Assembly: GCF_041260155.1 (NCBI RefSeq) | Contig: NC_091940.1 | Location: 31,160,375-31,224,374, forward strand | Direction of reading: 5' to 3' | Source of the DNA: Ptychodera flava | Lineage: Eukaryota; Hemichordata; Enteropneusta; Ptychoderidae | Length of the DNA: 64,000 bases | Shown: positions 12,023-30,125 of the stretch, in pieces | How the letters are laid out: the number at the start of each line of letters is the position of its first letter | Position numbering within the stretch: position 1 is the first letter of the stretch | Notes under the pieces: model-generated | Seen by the model: the letters and a program-made list of their open reading frames with translations, nothing else | Told to the model about the DNA's origin: nothing | Databases searched by the model: none | Position numbers and translations under genes: made by a program

Positions 12023-12889
12023 TGAGAACCACGTTATAGCTTAAATATAACACTCCATACGCTCATGTTGTTTTATGTTGTATTTTTTTGATGTTTTTTG
12101 ATTTTATGCACTGCAACAATCTATTGTGACATGTTTACTTGGGGCGATTTCTCCTCACCGGTAACAGCAGTATAAATTTCTTCTCAAAAATATCCTAAAC
12201 ATACCTAGCAACATCCTCAGTTGCTCTTGAATCTTTGTCGTCGATGAGCTGTTCAAGATCCTACGCTGTTGAAATGGAAAATCTTGCTGTTTTACAGACA
12301 GGCTCGTCGCTCATCCCGGAAACTCATCACGTCCTAGTCACCCGCCATCGTCTCAAAGCTGCAGACGACAGTACGTGTATGGTCAAGTGACCGAGCACTT
12401 TCCCAAATTTGGTCAAAATCTATTTCCCTAGGAAAATAGTCTTTCAAAACAAATACTCTACAACACTACACAATGGAGAAACAGTCAAACCCAGATTGTA
12501 AGCTATTTCTTGAGATTTTTCACTGACTCCATTATGTTTGATGACCGGACGAGACTTTAACTCTTTCGACAGCTGTCTGAGGCACCATCGACACACTTCT
12601 CTACTTCCCTTTTAACTTACGTGTTCACACACGTGAGCTACTGTCGCAGCGATGTCTGTGTGTTTGTGTCTGTCTGTTTTTCTTTGTTTTAGAGATATAT
12701 CTGAAGAACAGCTTATCGCATCAGAATCATAATTGTAAGAATGGTAAGAACTGATTAGTTTTTGGTGGGTGTGGTGGCTTGCATAATTCATGTTCATTTG
12801 CATAATTTTAGACAAAACAGACAGAATTGGATGAGATTTGCTACAAATGTTGATCACACAAGGATTTATCCACTACAAAAGACATAAAG

Positions 12890-13400
12890 TTGTGACATGA
12901 AAGTTAATTGCTAATTTGCATATTTAATGAAAATTCCTAATTACAGATATAAATAGCTAAATTGACTCAATCAAACTTGACGAAACTTAGTATGTATATT
13001 GAAGATACTATGATTTAATATTACTGAAAGTTACTAAATGTATACTCTCATCTTTTCCAATTTTGCCAAAGATACCATGGAAAGAGAAGATCTAACAGCG
13101 CCCTCACATGGGCATTTTGAATACCAAGGAACGCCCCTTTGAACGAACTTGCCTAATTAGAGATATATATCTCGATTGGCTTCATAAAAGTTGAAAAAAT
13201 TTGCTATGTAACATCTATATAACATTATTGAAGCCATTCGGCATTTTTATTGTAGCTAATTACTAATTTGGGTATTTAATGAACTTTCCTGATTAGAGAT
13301 GTATATCAGGATTGACTTTACCAAAGTTGACGAACCTTGCTATGTATATTGTAGATACTATGATATAACATTACCAAAAGTCAGTTTTGATTTAAATTTG
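12890..13400. repeat. Degenerate tandem repeats (~180 bp)
   Basis: Three similar units share AATTGCTAATTTG-like starts, CTAATTA(C/G)AGATAT, TTGACGAA(A/C)CTT and GTATGTATATTG-AGATACTATGAT. They are too diverged to give an exact period by eye. Confidence 0.5.
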
Positions 13401-14420
13401 TAAAACATCTTATTACTAACCCTAACATATCAAAGTATGGGCGAAGCCAAAAATCTCCAAAGGCAAAAATACTCCGTCCAGATTTACTAGACTAGCCGCT
13501 CGCGGGAAAGACATCGTCCTTGATATTTCTTTTTCATCCACCGAAAACGAATGTATAAACCGAGCATTCTAATTTAAAGCATCAATCATACATCACGAGT
13601 GACTATAGTAGTGGCATTGTTCAAAGTACTCAAAGGTGTGTTAAACAGAATAACCCAGGCAAACTCTGAAAATTGAACACTCTTTATACTGTTACAGATG
13701 TTGTTTTCGACTATCTGTTATTTGTAGCTAAACACTTTGAAATTTACGGTATAAATTGTCATTTGAGGAGACAATTACAAACGCGTTTTGTAGCAACTGT
13801 AAATGAAGCACTTGTACCACACCCATTGTTACGTCATAGACAGTAGAAGTCTTCCCCCCCCCCCCCTTCTAATGTCTATGGTGGAAGCCATTATGGGATT
13901 GAGAATGGCCCAAACCATTGCTAGTAGAGTGGAAAGTCCAACAGAACTAAATCTTGACACATGCGAATACTCACATGGTACAGTTATAAGTTGTAGGATG
14001 TTAAGTTTATTGTCGCAAAACATTGAAGCTTTACAGAATGTCGGCTGAGGCTATTCATCGGGAACAAGCTTTCCAGATCTCTTTTCCCTATGGGGACACA
14101 CTGCAAACACGCCTTGGGAGAATATTTGCATGTACACGTCGTCAGACCTGAATTCGACAATCTGCTGTATACTATGGAATCAAAGTGGGGGTTTTACCTG
14201 TGCAAATTTGTCACTTTAATGTCCACATTTCAAATTCAAATGTACGAGGCACAATATTGACTTTTTGGATTCGAACAGCCAGAAAGTAATGACTTGGACT
14301 AAAGGTGATCTTTTCATCAGACTTTGACTGGGTCAACTTTTCATAGCTAAGCATACCAGCAGAAGTTTACCTTTGTGGCCTTAATGTAGAAATTTATCAT
14401 GATGGCAGATTATCCCATTA

Positions 14421-14791
14421 GACCGAACGAAAAAGAAATGTGCTGTTCCGATAACCCGACCTACTCTATTTTAAACTGCCGACCCTAAACTTTTTAGAGC
14501 TACATAAACACGAAAGTAAAAAAAGGGAAAGAAAAAACCTGTAATATCACGCGTTCGTTACTTGGCATTTGATTTTTGCTTGAACGAGGATGTCTTTTTG
14601 TTTGTTTCCTTTTATATGTATGATACATTTTTCTGGAAATGTTGTGGCCAGTGTTTGACCTCCTTGAACCCCTGAAAAATGCATATTTAAAATAAAAATA
14701 GTTTGGAAAGAAAAATTTCTGCCGAAATACCTATCCTAATTTTGAAAACCATGTTATCGGAACAGCACAATTTATTTTTTTTTTTTTGGCC
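14421..14791. mobile_element. MITE with inverted ends, PIF/Harbinger-like
   Basis: The left end GACCGAACG leads to GTGCTGTTCCGATAAC. The right end, reverse complemented, is GGCCAAAAA leading to the same GTGCTGTTCCGATAAC. Both ends are flanked by TTA (14418-14420 and 14792-14794), the target duplication typical of PIF/Harbinger elements. At 371 bp with no open frame it would be non-autonomous. Confidence 0.5.
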
Positions 14792-17700
14792 TTAAAATAA
14801 AGCTGAATCATGTTGCGAAGGACTTTTTTGCTAGCAGTCTCAAACCAATACCATGTTTGAGTTCAGAAAAGATTCCTAGAAAAGTGCTGTCAGCCTCGGC
14901 ATAGTACATAGGCTTCATGTACACTATATGGGATAGCATAATGTCCATCCCCTTGGGTGGAGACGGGTTATGGGTGTATGCACGGGTTTCTCGTTGCTAT
15001 TGTTTATTTGAATTTTTTACATTTGACTATGATATTGCTAATAAAAATTTATACTATCGACGCTTCGGTGTCCTGGTCTTATCTAGCACTGGCTTCGTAC
15101 AGATTTTGTACTTCTTCAGTGCCATGTAATTTTACGCCGATAAACTTAGCTTGGTTTTATCACTATATTTCATCTATTACCTAATACGTTTGATTGCCTC
15201 ATGCACCACAGCAAGTGTAAGTTACTAAAATGTGGACGCTGTCAACAGATTATCACAAGATGAACATTGACAAAGTCAACAATGAACGCACCAACAAGGG
15301 TACCCCTGCCCAAGCCCCTGGGGATTGACATGCACGCTATACCCTATGGGCAGACAAGCTCACCGTATGTAAAATCCTATGGCCGGCATGTCGTTAAAAA
15401 TTGTTTAGATTGGCAAAATATGACAGAAGATGGTCCTGGTGAAAATAAAGTGACATATTACAGTGCCTAGACCCTTCTTTCATTAGAACTAATAAAAAAA
15501 TTTACAGAATGAATGAAATGATACACGCACAAGAACACATAGCGGTACTTATATTGCCCATGACCTACATTTAAGTTGGTGGGATTTCTTTACAAATACA
15601 TAAAGAAGCACTTCTGATAGACTTTGTTGAAGACAGCTGATGACTTTACCGTTTTCACAAACGTCTGATTGTGAAATCTTGTATGAAGCAAGAAATGAAC
15701 AAACCTCAACACATAGTTGTTTAAAAACTGATTGTGGAGTTTAATTTAAAAAAGAAAATATCTACATTATCAAATCATTTCATATTTATGAATATATTAC
15801 ACAGAATGGAGTGAATTACAAAATTTCTAAAGTAAAACTTTAAACATCCGGCTGGATTTGTAGAGATGGTTAACGATGGAATCCTTGCTCCAATCTGATG
15901 TTAAGAGTGAGAATACTTGGAATCAGAAAACTGAACATCTGAAAGATATGGATGGGTACTAACTAAATATGCAACAACTTTGCAGCTGAAGGAGATTCAC
16001 ACATCAACTGAAACTCTAGCTTCATTATTGCTGTTGATTTCGGATTCTGACCCCCGGGGCTGCATGAAAGATATCACAGCATAGGATATAGCATTTATAA
16101 GCACATGTCCAAGAAATTGACAAGACTGGCAAAACAATGAAACACAAAGAAAATGAATCAATAACAGCTAACTTTGCCAGAGGGTTGCAGGCTGCCAAGA
16201 CTCACAGTCGAATAGAGGGACTGTGCCAGACTCTAGCAGGACGAAGCTCCCTGATATACAAAAAAACAACATGAATACACACTATTCCAAAGATATTTCA
16301 GAGCTCCATTGTAAAAATTGGTATTGTTAGTTAAAATACATATTTTAAGGGTAGAGAAAAAAGACAGGCTGTTTGTTGTATCAACAGGTTACTTCTTCGA
16401 TTCAAGTTTTCTATAAAAAAAAGAACACACCGGATCGGAAGCAATCTCTCAACTGTTTTCAAAGTCACTGATCGGTCCCTGCCATGATTGTAGTATGCCT
16501 GGACCAATATATTTCAACCATGAGTGCAAATGAGTTTAACTTACTGTATGGTGCATGCATTGACTGTCAACATACTGCAGCTGTAGGTTTCTTATTGCAG
16601 CCTTGCCACACGGTTGGCCATAGGCACATACGTGTAATTATGAGTAGTAATTTGAATTTGTCCGTATGAAGTTGTCCCGTATGAAGTACTGTGAAAGGTC
16701 ATCAATATTCAGACATATACATTTGGGTTGCTGCCATACAATGCAAGATGCGAGGTAGATGAATATTCTGAATAGATGATGAATCCTTAGCACAATTTTT
16801 TTAATAACCAAAACAATACTCATCAATATAATTGAAATGAACACTAATCTCTCTTGCATCTGGCACTAATTGTAGATTGCTAATATTGCATTCAAGTTGA
16901 CAATTGTAACTGTCTACCTAGTGATCTGAGGAATGAGATGTAATACAATAGTATTTATTAATTTATGCATAATATATTAATTTCAAGTATGCAAATCTCA
17001 TGGTAATTACTAATTATCAATGGGGAACACTCATAGCTCAGTGAATTCTGAACTTTATACGTTGTAAACATGTCTCGGAATGACCTGTAATGGACCATCA
17101 TGAACAATCAAAATTCATTGTATATTGTTACAGACAAACGCTCACAACAGAAAATTCAACACAAATACTGAGAAACAATAAATTAAGCAACATGTGACAC
17201 ATTGTCTATGTATACTGCCCTCACTTGTTCATGGTGTGTAATGTTCTGATGGGTGTTATCCTCTGAGCATGTGACAGATTTATTCTTCATCCTAATTTGT
17301 AGTGTGACTGCATATTTTTTCATCAAAGTGTGACATTCATGCAGGTTTCCTTAATATATATATTGCATTAAATTGCTACAGCCAAATGCCATTAACAGGT
17401 ACTGGTGACACATCTTAATACATCACTATGTCACTCTTGTCTTTAACTGACCGTGCACGGACTTCATTTTGTCCCATGAGAACATTTCATTCATCCCTGG
17501 AGTCAGATTTCTATTAAGGTAGAATGCACCTTGGGGGACAGATATTTGGACTTAACTTTTTACAATTCTTTGGCTCACTTTTTTTCAAAAATTTAAATTT
17601 TATTCCTACCCCCCCCCTCCCCCCTACCCCCCAGGATAGCACAAGGGCTGGTGGCCATGTTGGGTTATTTTTTTTTTAGTACCAAACTTTTTCTTCATTT

Positions 17701-19285
17701 GGTGAGAGAACGGGTTGAAAGCTTCATTGAGAAAAGTTTGAGCAAACATTTAAGTCACTTTCAAGGCACATACTATCTTAAGAAATACTGGGAGACAAAT
17801 GATTGAAAAACATTATCATCCAACATCCTGAATAAATTTCACATACAATTGAAATTGAAATTTAGGAAGCTTTCAACAACCGAATCATGCTATTGGCAAA
17901 TAAACACAGCGATATTTTTTTGCTGCTTTTCTCTCAAAACAGTAATAGGTGCAAGTCAATGTATAGAGTGCATTGCTTATCCAAATACATTTCAAAGAGA
18001 TGCAAATACAACAGATATGCTTGTATATCCCATGAGATGATTTTAAAATGTCTTCATGCATTATGCAACACTCTCCAGTTTATGATAATTTTCCTGAGGT
18101 TGTTTGTAATAGAGGGTAGTAATGTTTTTGAGACAAGTTGGGCACCTGTTAAACAAGCTCACACATACCGGTAAATCGAGTTATGTCACCTACATGTACA
18201 CTTCTGTCAATTACCCCTTTCAGCCCATTACCCAGTTCCAAGGTTCAGTGCCACCATTGAATACAATGAGATTGGGCCAAACCATGGTGGCGAAAGGGTA
18301 GACTTCCTGACTGCTTCGATAATATTAGTGCCGAAGTATGGCTGTGTGCGTTCTTCCATACTTAATATCACACTGATGAAGTCTGCATTTCCCGTTGTTC
18401 AAATGAGTTAAAAAAATTGAACAATGGAATAACATCAGAGTACTGCTTAATGTTTCAGGAAACATTTTCCTGACTGCAATATCCTTTGAAAGACCCTCAC
18501 TTTAATGCCTACGGATGAGAAAACTGTCACTGGAGGGGGTGCTTCAAGGTCATGTGCGTCACCCTCCAACCTATGGACATATCATGAAATTAGCAACAGT
18601 CTCATTATTATGGACTGCATGTAGCACAAGTATTTCCTCTTTTATCAACAGTATTTGTTAATTATCTTTTATTATAAATAAAATATTTTGATAATTCATT
18701 TTGAAAAGGTGATTGTAACTGCTATGTCCTAAATTTTTTGGAAGATTTAAACAAGTACCAATGCCGGGACTTCAAGAGGGAAACCACAGAAACGGATTAG
18801 GATTTGCCTTGGGCAGTAATTTGAATGTCATTTGACAATTACACACTTGAAAAGTGACGTATTCAGTTGAGGAACTTTGTCCTAGGCTTTCTCAATTGTA
18901 CATGTTTGAGGACTTTCAAAGTTCTTTGCAAGAGTCTGACTGTCATTCCGGCTTCGAAGATTGAGCAACTAAATAAATACCAAATTGACGAATTTCACTC
19001 CAAAATAGGAACAAAGCACAGCATAGCAAATAACAAATTGAAGGTTCTGTAGTCTTAATTTGTAAAACTTTGGCATAAAACCATCACAGGGGCAATCTCA
19101 TTGCCGTGTTGAATTTAGTCGTCATGCTTACGGAAATAATTTTTACGTTACTTTCACTTTTTTACAAAATCACCTTTGACTGGTGAAATAATTTCAGTTT
19201 GAGCATAAAGACTATTTGAAGGTTAGGCTTCAAGCATCGCGTCTGTAAATCTTGCATTGTTCATAAATCTATTTCTTAGCCTTCA

Positions 19286-25153
<5,868 letters not shown>

Positions 25154-25232
25154 TCTAGGGGTAAATTTCCAGCGAAAGTCCACGAGTGTGGTTCACAAGT
25201 CACACAGATTACATAGGCTTGTACCTATCAAC

Positions 25233-25242
25233 TGCGCATGCG
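25233..25242. promoter_or_regulatory. NRF1-type palindromic site upstream of PRELID3
   Basis: TGCGCATGCG lies about 80 bp before the PRELID3 ATG, where the core promoter would be. NRF1 is known to drive many nuclear genes for mitochondrial proteins, which suits this gene. Binding is inferred from the motif only. Confidence 0.5.
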
Positions 25243-25679
25243 TACCTAAGGTTGCCGCTGATTTGACGTCATAGGATTGATTGTTCACTCGAATATTCTC
25301 AAAGTGCACGATTTAATGCGAAAATCTCTTTTACGGTTTGTCAATGTCTCTAATACGTCTGCTAATCGACTTCTTTATTTATTTTACTATGTTCTACGAC
25401 TTTAAAGAATTACTTGAACAGCAATATTCGTCCGAGTGCACACCTCACCATTTTGAAGAAAAGAAAACATGATTGGTTAAAATAAAGGTCATCAAAGGTC
25501 ACTGACTTTCGTAGCCAATAAAAATGAGTCTATTAAAATCGAAGTGCAAGTAGACTGCAAATAGGCTCCATGACAACGTACTCGCGTTTGGCGCTACCCA
25601 CACTTGCAACACAAGTACGTACAGTGTACACATTCTCACACTTTGGCGTGCGGCGAACTTCACTTCTCTTTCTAGGGTC

Positions 25680-26015
25680 TAGGCAGGGTCAATCATGGTC
25701 ATGGTCCCAGCTACCCCTGCCTACCGTGCTGTGTGGGAGGCCGTATACCGCCGGGAACACACAGCACGGTACTCAGGGCTAGGTCACAGTCCCTCCACCA
25801 AATATTTTGTGGCGGGACCGTGGCTAGGTGTAGCTCTGCGTGACAGGACTGTGTGTTACCGACGTTATTATATATACGGCCTCCCACCACAACATGGTCA
25901 ATCAATCATGGTCCCAACCAGTCCTGCCTAGCGTGCTGTGTGGGAGCCCGTGTAACGCCGGGGACAAACAGCCCTTCCACGCAGAGCTAGGTCCCAGCTT
26001 ACAGCTGTAGCCAGG
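25680..26015. repeat. GC-rich hairpin-bearing direct repeats
   Basis: Two related units begin near 25690 and 25907 (CAATCATGGTC, CCTGCCTA(C/G)CGTGCTGTG, GTGGGAG(G/C)CCGT). The first contains an inverted pair, ACCGTGCTGTGTG with CACACAGCACGGT. Between them lies CACAGTCCCTC at 25785 facing GGGACCGTGG, another copy of the palindromic core seen elsewhere. No gene is supported. Confidence 0.55.
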
Positions 26016-26084
26016 GTGCATGAATACGTAGTATGCCAGCATCTTGCATGAGTGTTTTTCAGCTACATTGCCATGTAGGCCTAA

Positions 26085-27722
26085 GGCCGCGTTCAAAAAA
26101 AGTGTGGTGGGGGGGGGGGGGCTGGAGGAATTAGGGGGGGATTCGAAATTTTTTTGGGTAGTCGAGGGGGGACTTGAAAGTTTTGCTCTGCCTATAGGGG
26201 GGGGGGGACCTGAAAATATTTTGACTCCCAACATTTTGATGTCGTCCAATGATTCTAATGTTAGTAATAAGAGCTTAATTGAACAAAATCTAGAACCGTT
26301 TTGTCATATTTTATGTCTTTAGGCCTAATTTCGAAAAAGTCTAAAAATGTATGAATGCTATTAAATTTTCGTAGAACAAGTTGGCCTTGTAATGGGGCAG
26401 GAGCTACAACTGTTGATAATTTTTCAATATTTCTATGCAATGTATCAAACACAGTTTATTGGTGTCTCTCTACAGCATGCTGAAAAACCACAATATTCAG
26501 TTTGTCAACAAAGCCCGTTTGTCTAAATATTGGTGATAATTGAGTGATGCAAATGCACGGTAAACGTAGGCTGTGTTGGCAAGCTGAATACTGGATAGCT
26601 CAACATTCTGTAGGGAATAGAACAAGAACACAATTGTATAAACTGAACAAAAATATTGTCAAAATAAAAAGTTAATACAACTACTGCCCTGCTACTACAT
26701 ACTGGCAGTGACAGTGATACATGTAGCTCTGACTCTGATGTAGTTTAAGAAGAGTTTCGGTCATAGGACACTCAATTGACAGTGAAACATACATCTACTT
26801 GTACACGAGATCCAGCCAGAGAGCAACACATAGAAGACTAGGGGACTAACAGTTACCATGGATTTTTGAATTCTGGCATATGAGAACAATCAAATATTAG
26901 AGGAAAAAGATGGGGTCACCATAATTGATCTTATACAAATATACGATGAAAAGTCAGTATTTTCTAAAATCACTTAAAATCAATATATAAAACCATTCAT
27001 TTCAAGTTCATACAGTGAATGAAATTTTCACATCTCATTGTACCAATAACACAAAAGTAAAACTTTGAATAGTAAAGACTCTAATTTAAATGGAAAAATG
27101 TGAGACTAAATGGAATCTTTTACTTTTTATCAAATTTGCCATTATTACACCCAAAATTTCTGAGATTAAAACATTAATTTCATGGAATATTTTAACCTTC
27201 CAGTATTGTCAATTTTGTGAAACATTTTATTAGTGACATCTAAGTTGTATATGTCTTGTACTTTTTTTAAAAAAATTTGGTAGGTCGCTGTGCTCATTTT
27301 TTCACAATTTGGTTAAACGTAGCTAGGAATACACAATTTTCATACTCTCTCATGATTGTCATTTTGTGTGTTTTTCAGCTGGTGCCATTGAACTGGCCAG
27401 AGTTGGATAAACTCAAGTCGGCTTAGACTGAGAAATCCAAAAAGCTCACCGATGCATTTAAAAATGAATCAATTTAAGAACTTGCCCTAGGTATATGGCT
27501 CTACAACCTGCTGATAAGAGATAGTGTTGAATATTTGCGTGCAGAACGACACATTACATGTTTTTTTACTCTGCGTGCATTCCTAATAAATATGCAGCTA
27601 TATGGTAATTTGGGGGGACTTGAAAATTTTTGAGGGTATTGAGGGGGGATCTGAAAAAAAATAAGATTTCAATCGCGATTCCTGTAGCGCCCCCCCCCCT
27701 CACCATTTTTTTGAACGCGGCC
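26085..27722. mobile_element. PIF/Harbinger-like non-autonomous DNA transposon
   Basis: GGCCGCGTTCAAAAAAA begins the left end at 26085, and its exact complement ends the right end at 27722. Both are followed inward by G-rich runs of similar make-up. TAA flanks both ends (26082-26084 and 27723-27725), matching the 3-bp TWA duplication of PIF/Harbinger elements. The 1.6-kb interior shows no transposase-like frame. Short G-tract segments (GGGGGGACTTGAAA) recur near both ends. Confidence 0.65.
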
Positions 27723-27725
27723 TAA

Positions 27726-30000
27726 GGGGTATAAATTTCAGCGAAATGTGAAGGGTCTCAACAGGCACAGGCGCTTCAACCATGGATACGTATCTGCTTT
27801 CAATTTTGCCCCGAATTCCTTCATTCTGACGAAGAAGATCACATCCATTTGTATTTTTAATGCAGGATTTAGGCCAGTGAATATTCTTCACTGCAACTAC
27901 ATTCATAAGTTGATCTGTATTCTCAAACGATGCTCATTGATATCTGTCATTAACGAATATTGCGGAAATCGAGAATTTAGGCCTAATACACTTGAACCTA
28001 TACATTTTACCGTTTGTGTTACCGTTTTGTCTCCAGTAATCAAGTACCACGAGGCCAGATTGGAAGAAAATATGAAGCGAATGATCTCTATAAAAATAAC
28101 GATATAATATCACCGGTCGCTATCATGTTGCAGCTTCAATAGAAAGCGCAATGAAATGTTACTCATCAATACAGAAACCAACTACATTTCAATTTACAAA
28201 TAACATTCAGAACAGGCGTGAAATTGATGATGAATCACGTTGTTTGCAGTAGTACTCCACCTTCCTCGTTGTACTCTCTTGAGTTAGACTTTCTGTTGAC
28301 GCCATAATATCGAATAAACGTCCACCATGCAGATGTGCTGGGGAAAATGGTGACATATGTACATCGCCAACCATGACAATCGAAGGTTAGGACCATGTTA
28401 CTGATACCTTCCAAGTAGCGAAGGCTTTATCCTCGTTCGAGAACACTGCCAGTACTTGTAGGTGCTACAGTCACATCATCATACAAGCCAAACTTTCAAC
28501 ATCGCTGTCCTGTATGTTTAGGGGTCTAACCTGGGCAAGATTGTCATTGTTTTATTCAATTATCCAAATTGCGTCGACACGTGTATAATTTCCTGAAATG
28601 CATTACTGTATATTACTGAAATTGATTTTAGAATAGTACTAGTAGTAGACACGCACTCAACCCTGGTCGACTTATTTGTTCAGGACCGTATGATTGTACA
28701 TGTCGAGAGAATATTGGTGTTTGGCGAATATTTATTACTGCCACAATTGTTAATAATGTTATCACGGAACTAATTTATTTTAAAATGTCGGTTAATTTGC
28801 ACCACTTTGAAAGAAAATAAATAAGGGAATACTAATTGTACGTTGTGAAACATACGGAACAGTAGCAAAAAGCTTTAATATCAATTATACAAATGGCTAA
28901 CTCCATATTACCAATATTGAGGCCTTAATTTTCCGGACTTTTCCCATAGGCCTAAATACTTGTTCTTTTTTCACTGTGTTTTTTAATGACATAATAGACC
29001 GGAAATTGTAACCGTAACCGTATGCTTAGCCTGTTCTGACGTATTTTGAATTTAAAAAAACAAGCAAACAAAACTAGAGGAGCTGTCCATGTCCTCACCA
29101 TAATTTAAAAAAAAATTCCACTCCTCCAACTCCGAACCTGGAAATGTTTGTGTTTCCCCTCTTCATATCAAAGAAACTCCCCGCTGCCCTCTCACCACCG
29201 AAGAAGCCCAAGAAAAATTCTTCCTAAACGATCGCCGGCTTGTTAACAACTTATTGCCCCCCCCCCCCCCCCCCCCGCCAGCCGAGAAATCGTTTCGTGG
29301 TCGCCTTTTGTACGAACAGCTTTGTTGGCTGTCCCCTAGTCCATTTCTCAACGTCGGTCAAACATACTTCTCTTTTTTTTTCATTTAGCTTGGATCTTTT
29401 CTGATAAATCTGCTACAGTTGTTAAATGTTGCGGACATCACTGATTCATAATACCTTCTTTACTGATATTAAAAACAGTGGCGATCGCTCCGTACACCGT
29501 CTTAGCGATTTATAGCGAGTCGGAATAAAATGCAAAATAAAAACAGTTACAGAAAAGGAGATTATCAAGAGGGAGAAAACATAATGAAATCAAAACAAAA
29601 AATTCATTAAAATTAACTGAAGAGTGATTTGCCCGTTAAGCTGTAATGTTAAAATGTAATTTGCCCGTTTGTCTGTCTGTCTGTGTGTATGTATGCATGT
29701 GTATCCACGTATCCATGTATATATGTGTGTCTGTGTTGAACAACCTCGGAGTCACACTAAATAAAGAGATGTAAGTATAAGTAATTACTGCCCAAACCCA
29801 TTTCTGTCTAAATTTGACCAAGCTTTTAGACACGTCAAAACGCGATTAAGATATTTGCTTTTCTTACTGGCTGTTAGAGGTTTCTATCGCGTTTAAACGT
29901 GCACAGTTGCGATGATCAATGCATAAATGGTAAAACTGTAAATAAAGACCTTTGATTTTCGTGCAAATAATTCTCTAGGTGTAAATATTTTGGATAATGA
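27726..30000. other. Intergenic stretch before gene A
   Basis: No gene was recognised. It contains the inverted copy of the 625-900 repeat (28200-28390), a poly-C run near 29257-29277 and a short (GT/GTCT) tract near 29670. The rest shows no structure I can name. Confidence 0.4.
28200..28390. repeat. Dispersed repeat, copy 2 (inverted relative to 625-900)
   Basis: Contains CTGTTGACGCCATAATATCG and CACCATGCAGATGTGCTGG, followed by GGAAAATGGTGACAT, the reverse complements of segments at 640-730. The preceding part matches 829-890 (AGGCGTGAAAT, GAATCACGT). Confidence 0.6.
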
Positions 30001-30039
30001 CCCCCTGCTTTTGTCAGGCCAGAGGGTTAGTGCCAAAGG

Positions 30040-30056
30040 TATAAAAGCAGACGAAA
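30040..30056 (+). promoter_or_regulatory. TATA box and conserved core of gene A promoter
   Basis: TATAAAAGCAGACGAAA lies 86 bp before the ATG. Fifteen of its 17 bases match the equivalent site of gene B (TATAAATGTAGACGAAA). Transcription would start about 30 bp downstream. Confidence 0.7.
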
Positions 30057-30125
30057 TTCGCAAATTTTCCAACACTCTGCGCTGATACTATTCTGAAACC
30101 TGTACACACTCGACCTATCGAAGCA

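Noticed and set aside
25902-26322. Gly/Pro-rich frames near 26100
   Set aside because: They are products of G-tracts at the left end of the Harbinger-like element.
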